Positions 59,100 to 64,000 of a stretch of DNA of 64,000 nt are shown here, piece by piece. How positions within the stretch are numbered: position 1 is the stretch's first letter; each line of letters begins with the position of its first letter. A program made the translations under genes and the position numbers. This DNA comes from Gnetum montanum. Taxonomy: Eukaryota > Streptophyta > Gnetopsida > Gnetales > Gnetaceae. The stretch is taken from NCBI GenBank assembly GCA_015680685.1, contig MNCI01007937.1, positions 1,007,212 to 1,071,211 of the forward strand. The letters run 5' to 3'. The notes under the pieces are model-generated. The model was not told where the DNA came from and ran no database searches. It saw only the letters and a list, made by a program, of their open reading frames with translations.

Positions 59100-61420
59100 G
59101 GGCTACTAATCAATTTTCATCTAGCACATTTAGGTTGATCAGTCTTTCTTTTTGTGCTAAACTTAGATCAAGGTCCATGTCATACGTTGTTAAAAGTGTA
59201 TGAAGCTCAAATTGAATTGGGAGCATTGGAATTTTTCCATACACTAGCTCATAGGGAGAGCAGCCAATATGGAGTTTTCATGTTAAGCCGTAGGCCCAAA
59301 GGGCATCGTTGAGTTTTATGCTCTAGCCTCTTCTATATTTGCTAATAGTTCTTGTTAGAATCTTTGTGATCTCCCTGTTAGTCACCTCTACTTGAGCATT
59401 GGCTTAGGGGTGATAGGGTGTTGTTAATTTATGTTTAACCCCTAAGCATTGCATGAGTTTTTGGAAAGTAGCACCTATAAAATGGGTTCTGTTATTAGAA
59501 ATCAATGCATGTGGCACCCCAAACCTATTCACAACATTTTGTTGTACAAATATAGTAGTAGTGGATGATGTATAGTCAATGATGGTTGTTGCTTTTATCC
59601 ATTTGGTACAGAAGTCAATGATGATAATTATATACACCTTTCTGTTGGATATGGATGTGATGAAACCCATGAAGTCAATGCCCCATATTTTAAAGGGTTC
59701 TAGTGGTCGAATCCACTATTGAGGACCTCCATTTGTGTAGTCATCTTGCCATCTCATTGACAGTGCTTACAAGATCAGACAAATTGATGGGCATCCCTGA
59801 AGGTTGTGTGCCAATAGTATCCTACCATTAGGATTTTTATGACTCTACATCTCCACAAGGACCTTCATAAGAATCTTGGAGAATACATAATTGATCTTCA
59901 TTAGGTACACACCAATGAACCAGGCCATTGGCACATGTCTTATAAAGATGTCCATTGATTTCCATGAAGTTCTTAGCCCAATGAAGAAATTGTTATTTAT
60001 TTCTATGATCCAAATCTTGTGGCATCTCTTAAGTGAGAAGATAAGTAAGGATGTCATTATACCATTTTGGTTCTAGGGGCACTTGTTCAATTATAGCCCT
60101 AGCAAATAGGAGTTCATCAAGAAATAAACCAGATAGTGGACTTTCCTCCTCTTTGTTATCCCATTGCAATCAAGACAAGTGATCAACAACCACATTCTCA
60201 GTCCCTTGTTGTTCTACCACTGTAAGATCCAATTCCTAAAAAATCACTAGCCATCATATGCCATGGGGGCTCACTATTAGTTTATTCATGAGGAAGTGAA
60301 TGGCATTGTGATCAGTGTGCACAAACACTTTATATCCAAGCACATAGTGCCTAAGCTTTTGCAAAGCATACACCACTGCCATCAGTTCTTTTTTCATTGT
60401 GCATCCACAATGCTTCTACTTGCACAGTCAATCTAATATGAACATTTCTTATCATCCATTTGTGTAAGAATAGTTGCCAAGGCATAGTTAGATGCATCTA
60501 TCATGATATGAAATGGTTTGGACTAGTCAAGTGCTCATAGAATTAGAGTCTCTATGAGGTTCTACTTGAGGCTCTAGAGTGCATTTTCATGTTTCTTGAT
60601 CCAAATGAAGAGATCATATTTCTTTATTAGCTTGACTAATGGTTTTGCGATCTTAGAGAAATTATCTATAAATCATTAGTAGTAACCAGTGTGTCTAAGG
60701 AATGACTAAAAATCTTTGATAGTTTTGGGTTGGCGAGTGATTCCTTGGATGACCCTTGTCTTTTCAGGGTCTACCTTGATCCTTCCTTTGAAATTGTATG
60801 CCCCAATACAATGCTTTATTGGACCATGAGATGATCCTTTTGGTAATTGAGCTATAGATTTGTTTCCACACATCTTTTTAATACTTGCTCAAGGTGGTCT
60901 AAGGCTTACTCAAATGTAGGGCCATAAGTGGAGAAGTCATCCATGAAGACTTCCACTATGCTACCTATTTTCTATTGAAAGATGCTTAAGACCAAGTGTT
61001 GGAAAGTGGTAGAAGCATTGCACAAACCAAAAGACATCTTACAATGTGCAAATGTCCCTTAGGAACTTGTAAATGTTGTTTTCGCCTGATCTTCTGGTGC
61101 AATCTAGATTTGGTTATAGCCACTATAACCATCTAGAAAAATATAATAGCAATGCCTAGAAATGATATCCAACACCTATTCAATGAATGGAAACAGAAAA
61201 TGATCTTTAAATGTTACCATGTTTAACAGCCTAAAGTCGATACAAATCCATCATTTGCCACCTCTTTTGCACTATCACAAGTGGGCTGACCCATTCACTA
61301 TCCTCAATGGGGTAGATGAACCCTACCTTAAGGAGTTGCTCAATCTCATCTTTGATGATTTACTTCAATTTTTGGTTTAACCATTGTTGGCACATTTTGG
61401 CCATTTCATGGAACAACAAG
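59100..61420 (-). pseudogene. pol: Ty3/gypsy pol: RT, RNase H and integrase (Athila-like)
   Basis: Reads leftwards. RT: LLKVGFIYPIEDSEWVSPLV (about 61.33-61.27 kb), WICIDFRLLNMVTFKDH (61.24-61.20), FLDGYSGYNQI (61.14-61.11), MSFGLC, and the catalytic FMDDFS (60947-60930). RNase H: HTDHNAIHFLMNKL (about 60.33-60.28 kb) and NVVVDHLS (about 60.2 kb). Integrase: DFMGFITSISNRKVYIIIII, DFCTKWIKA, RFGVPHALISNNRTHFIGAT and TPYHP (59.68-59.40 kb). In the second catalytic position integrase has Asn (SNNRTHF) where relatives have Asp. The wording FMDDFS and DGYSGYNQI is that of Athila-group elements. Many TAG stops. The RT start, protease and gag are missing: the element breaks off at about 61.42 kb, next to host-gene remnants on the other strand. 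Confidence 0.85.
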
Positions 61421-61539
61421 AGTAGATACTAGAAAAAGATAACTTGTAAAAGAATGTATGGTTGAAAATTTGAAAATAAACATGTGGCTTTAAGGTTATG
61501 GGTTGAAAAATTTTTAAAATGAAGGGAAGACTCTAACTG

Positions 61540-62060
61540 ATGCAATTGATAAATCATCATTGGAAGAATACATTTGGACTTATGTGTCACCAGAATATGC
61601 CATGCTTTAGGAGGACAAGTTGCAGTCTTTCACACTTCCTCACCCGGTATTATGCATTGGAAACATACTGCAAATTGAACTCATGGGAAGGGTTCAAGTT
61701 CAAGAATTTGACAGACTATATTATATCTCTGCATATGCCATGTGCATGTTGTTGGGAGATCCATTTCAACCATGGACTTTGCTTCACTGAGAATCCAAGA
61801 AAGTATNTCATTTCAACCATGGACTTTGCTTCACTGAGAATCCAAGAAAGTATGTCTTAAAAAATTCTGAAGGGCAACATCCTCTTGTGAATTTTGAGAA
61901 TGCATCTTTCGTTGACATGGATGAAGATGCAGATAATTCTATCGAATAGGACACCCAAATCAGAGCTAGGAGGATTCACAGAATGCTATGTCATATAACA
62001 ACGGTAGATTTAAATGGTGATTATGAGTTGGAATCGGACAATGAAGATTTTCTCCTTTAA
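61540..62060 (+). pseudogene. C-terminal remnant of an At4g00755-like F-box protein
   Basis: The frame reads SLEEYIWTYVSPEYAML, TAG (61608-61610), EDKLQSFTLPHPVLCIGNIL and QIELMGRVQVQEFDRLYYIS. After a frameshift it gives ENPRKYVLKNSEGQHPLVNF and ends ELESDNEDFLL with TAA at 62058-62060. I recognise the pattern WTY-SPEF, LPEPVLCIG and LQ-ELLGRVQ-QE from plant F-box proteins of the At4g00755 type, which act as substrate receptors of SCF ubiquitin ligases. The F-box itself (N-terminal) is absent. A 45-bp direct duplication with an N inside (61762-61853) disturbs the frame. Family assignment is from memory and should be checked. Confidence 0.6.
61762..61853 (+). repeat. 45-bp direct duplication around an N
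   Basis: 61762-61806 and 61809-61853 are identical, separated by NT. This is more likely an unmerged overlap at a closed gap than biology. Confidence 0.85.
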
Positions 62061-62213
62061 GTTCATACGAGATTCATTCAGCCTTGGTTATGTGAAGGTT
62101 GATATATTTGACCTGTTCCTATTATCAAATGTCATCAACGACATCAACATCATTTATGGAAGCATTATTGTGTTGTCCAAACAACAATGAAAACCCAAGC
62201 AGGGCATTGGACC

Positions 62214-62880
62214 ATCTAGATATAATGGCCAAATATACAACTCGGATTGAGGCTGATAAGGCATTCTATCCAATTCTCTTGTCGAATGGCAATTTGAAGG
62301 ACCATGGAGACTTAGAGGGTGGCAGGCACTATGCAGTATGGGAGGATCCTTTTAAGAAGCCTTCCTATCTTTTTGCTTTGGTTGCAGGCCGGTTAGTTAG
62401 CAGGGATGACACTTTTGTAACAAAATCAGGATGCACTGTTAACCTCCGCATTTGGACTCCTACAAAGGACTTTTCAAAGACTGCTTATGCTATGTATTCC
62501 CTTAAAGCAACAATGAAATGGGATGAGGATGTGTTTGTTTTGGAATATGATCTTGATCTATTTAATATTGTTGTTGTACCTGATTTTAACATGGGTGCAA
62601 TGGAAAACAAAAGCCTTAATATATTCAATTCAAGACTTGTCTTAGCATCCCCAGAGACAACAACTAATAGTGACTACGCTGCTATCCTAGGGGTCATTGG
62701 GCATGAGTATTTCCACAACTGGACTGGAAATAGGGTTACATGTAGAGATTGGTTTCAATTAAGTTGAAAGGAAGGTCTTACTATTTTTCGAGATCAGGAG
62801 TTTTCATCTGACATGGGAAACCATGCTGTGAAGCATATTGCCGATGTTGCTAAGCTTCGTAATTACCAATTTCCATACCA
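62214..62880 (+). pseudogene. M1 aminopeptidase (PepN-type) fragment without introns
   Basis: Clear match to plant aminopeptidase M1 of the bacterial PepN type, a zinc exopeptidase. The frame contains [40 protein letters not shown], the substrate-binding GAMEN (62594-62608) and the zinc motif HEYFH (62702-62716). TGA at 62765-62767 falls two codons before the third zinc ligand (Glu in KEG). Reading continues beyond it ([30 protein letters not shown]) and stops matching at about 62875. The native gene in plants has many introns; none is seen in these 660 bases, so the fragment came from spliced RNA. Start and end both lie inside the protein, so only a central third is present. Confidence 0.88.
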
Positions 62881-63000
62881 ATCCCAGAACCAGAATCAGA
62901 CACGGCACTATTGAACACGTCCAATTATGGTGATTTCAAGTATCAGGGCAGCAGCTACCTACACTCCTTCAACTGTGCGGCGGCAGCAGAGCAGCACTAG
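62881..63000 (+). pseudogene. Unidentified coding-like tail
   Basis: The frame shifts here but a clean frame follows: [39 protein letters not shown] and TAG at about 62998. It is less AT-rich than its surroundings and looks like the C-terminus of a third protein. I do not recognise it. Confidence 0.35.
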
Positions 63001-63875
63001 CACGTCAATATTTTTTATTTCCTGGGGGAAATTACATTAAGGGTTTGTTTTATACATATCCATGTTTTTTTTGGTGCCTGGGAAAACCCAATCCGAAAAT
63101 GGCAATCACTACTGGCCACGGGCGGTGAAACCACTTGTCCATAATCGCATAAAAGGTGAATCGGCTCCACACCGTGAAATGCAGTGAGCATGAAGATGGG
63201 GTAACGAGCATTACACAACCATGGCAGATGCGGAAGATGCGGAGAATAGGTAGAAAGAGTAGCAGCAGCAGTAGCAAGGAATGTGAATGCATATGGGCAA
63301 AAAGAAGAAGGGCCTAGCCAAAAATGTTTCCAATCCGGCCACTAGACTTACGAATGCAAAAATGAAAGGATTTACATGTCACGGCCCTCACGTTCCTAGT
63401 AGCTCTGAAACCCTCCACTGAAACCCTCGGCTACGGCAGAACCTCCTCTCACGGTGGCAATTCACATATGTGTTTGTTTCTATGGGTTTCCAGCTGATTA
63501 TTCCCATCGTTCTTGCAACCGTTACTTATTATCTGAACAACAATTTACCAGTACGTGGGTTCAGAAATAAATAAATAATAATAAAGTGCAGAGAAGATGA
63601 AGATGGAATCGGCCCTGATATAACTTCAGATGTATAGGCATACATATATCAAATCCATGGTTACTATCTCTATCACTACAAGGAAAATAAAATATTTTAT
63701 GATTTAAAAAGGAAAAGACAATTATGGGATATTTGTGTAACATCCTATAAAAGGAGACATTTGGCTATTATCCCTTTTATTCCTATATGATAGTTACAAC
63801 TATAATATTTATAACTAAATTGTAGCCTTTTTTATCTCTTTGGTGGTTGCAACCATCCAAAATTGTTGTAACTTA
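63001..63875. other. No supported gene; moderately GC-rich then AT-rich
   Basis: 63050-63470 is richer in GC than most of the window and may be further host-derived sequence (a short GCAGCAGCAGTAGCA run at 63261-63275). I find no domain on either strand. 63560-63875 is AT-rich. Confidence 0.35.
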
Positions 63876-63947
63876 CCTAACTTGTTGGGCAAGTAACCTC
63901 CTAACTTGTTGGGCAAGTAATCTCCTAATTGGTTGGCCAAGTTACTT
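63876..63947. repeat. 24-bp tandem repeat, three units
   Basis: CCTAACTTGTTGGGCAAGTA plus ACCT or ATCT, at 63876, 63900 and 63924; the third unit is diverged. The last bases of the window are AT-rich with no feature. Confidence 0.85.
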
Positions 63948-64000
63948 GGGAGAGAAGTTAGGTGAGATATTTTTGAATATGTAACTTCCCTACCTACCTT

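Noticed and set aside
63015-63292. Two overlapping minus-strand frames as a small gene
   Set aside because: No domain, no splice pattern and low-complexity Leu run encoded by a short repeat; support is too weak.

Overview
The window looks like intergenic DNA from a land plant with a large, repeat-packed nuclear genome; a gymnosperm or other big-genome seed plant would fit, but the sequence does not prove this. I see no intact gene. Almost every long reading frame belongs to a decayed retrotransposon. Stops are frequent, and many are TAG or TGA where a homologous copy reads CAG, TGG or CGA, the pattern left by deamination of methylated cytosine.

Left third (1-17.9 kb): family A, Ty3/gypsy elements whose gag and protease lie on the minus strand. 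Element A2 has an LTR at 16.7-17.9 kb, gag, protease, a 27-bp tandem array and, antisense to gag, a multi-exon pseudogene at 1.46-4.86 kb with clean GT-AG introns. Element A1 (5424-12579, two LTRs of 1279 bp each) is inserted inside the 27-bp array. It carries a gag but no protease or polymerase, and was itself hit by a solo LTR of family B (8300-9099, perfect duplication GTGGT). The antisense gene, tandem repeats in the 3' part and protease type suggest the Tat lineage (inference).

Middle (18-51.6 kb): family B, Athila-like elements with a primer site matching tRNA-Asp, LTRs of about 800-910 bp beginning TGATGA and ending TCATCA, a gag with an unusual Cys/His motif, a DSG protease, a non-coding spacer and a coiled-coil ORF2, but no reverse transcriptase or integrase. 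One complete copy (31200-51591, duplication ATGTC) sits inside an L1-type LINE whose reading frame resumes on the far side. Its protease active site is split by a 10.5-kb insertion (37907-48427, duplication CTAAG) made of two LTR units placed tail to tail.

Right third (51.6-64 kb): the rest of the L1 LINE, an opposite-strand LINE of non-L1 type, several copies of a tRNA-derived SINE, and a polymerase-bearing Athila-like element (RT, RNase H, integrase, then ORF2) that could be the autonomous relative of family B. Next to its broken RT lie remnants of two unrelated host genes in the same orientation: the C-terminal part of an At4g00755-like F-box protein and an intron-free piece of an M1 aminopeptidase, followed by a short unidentified coding-like tail. 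Gene capture is the likeliest explanation. The last kilobase holds no gene I can support.

Element insertion order, from the nesting: L1 LINE, then the complete family B element, then the 10.5-kb composite; and A2, then A1, then the solo LTR B1.
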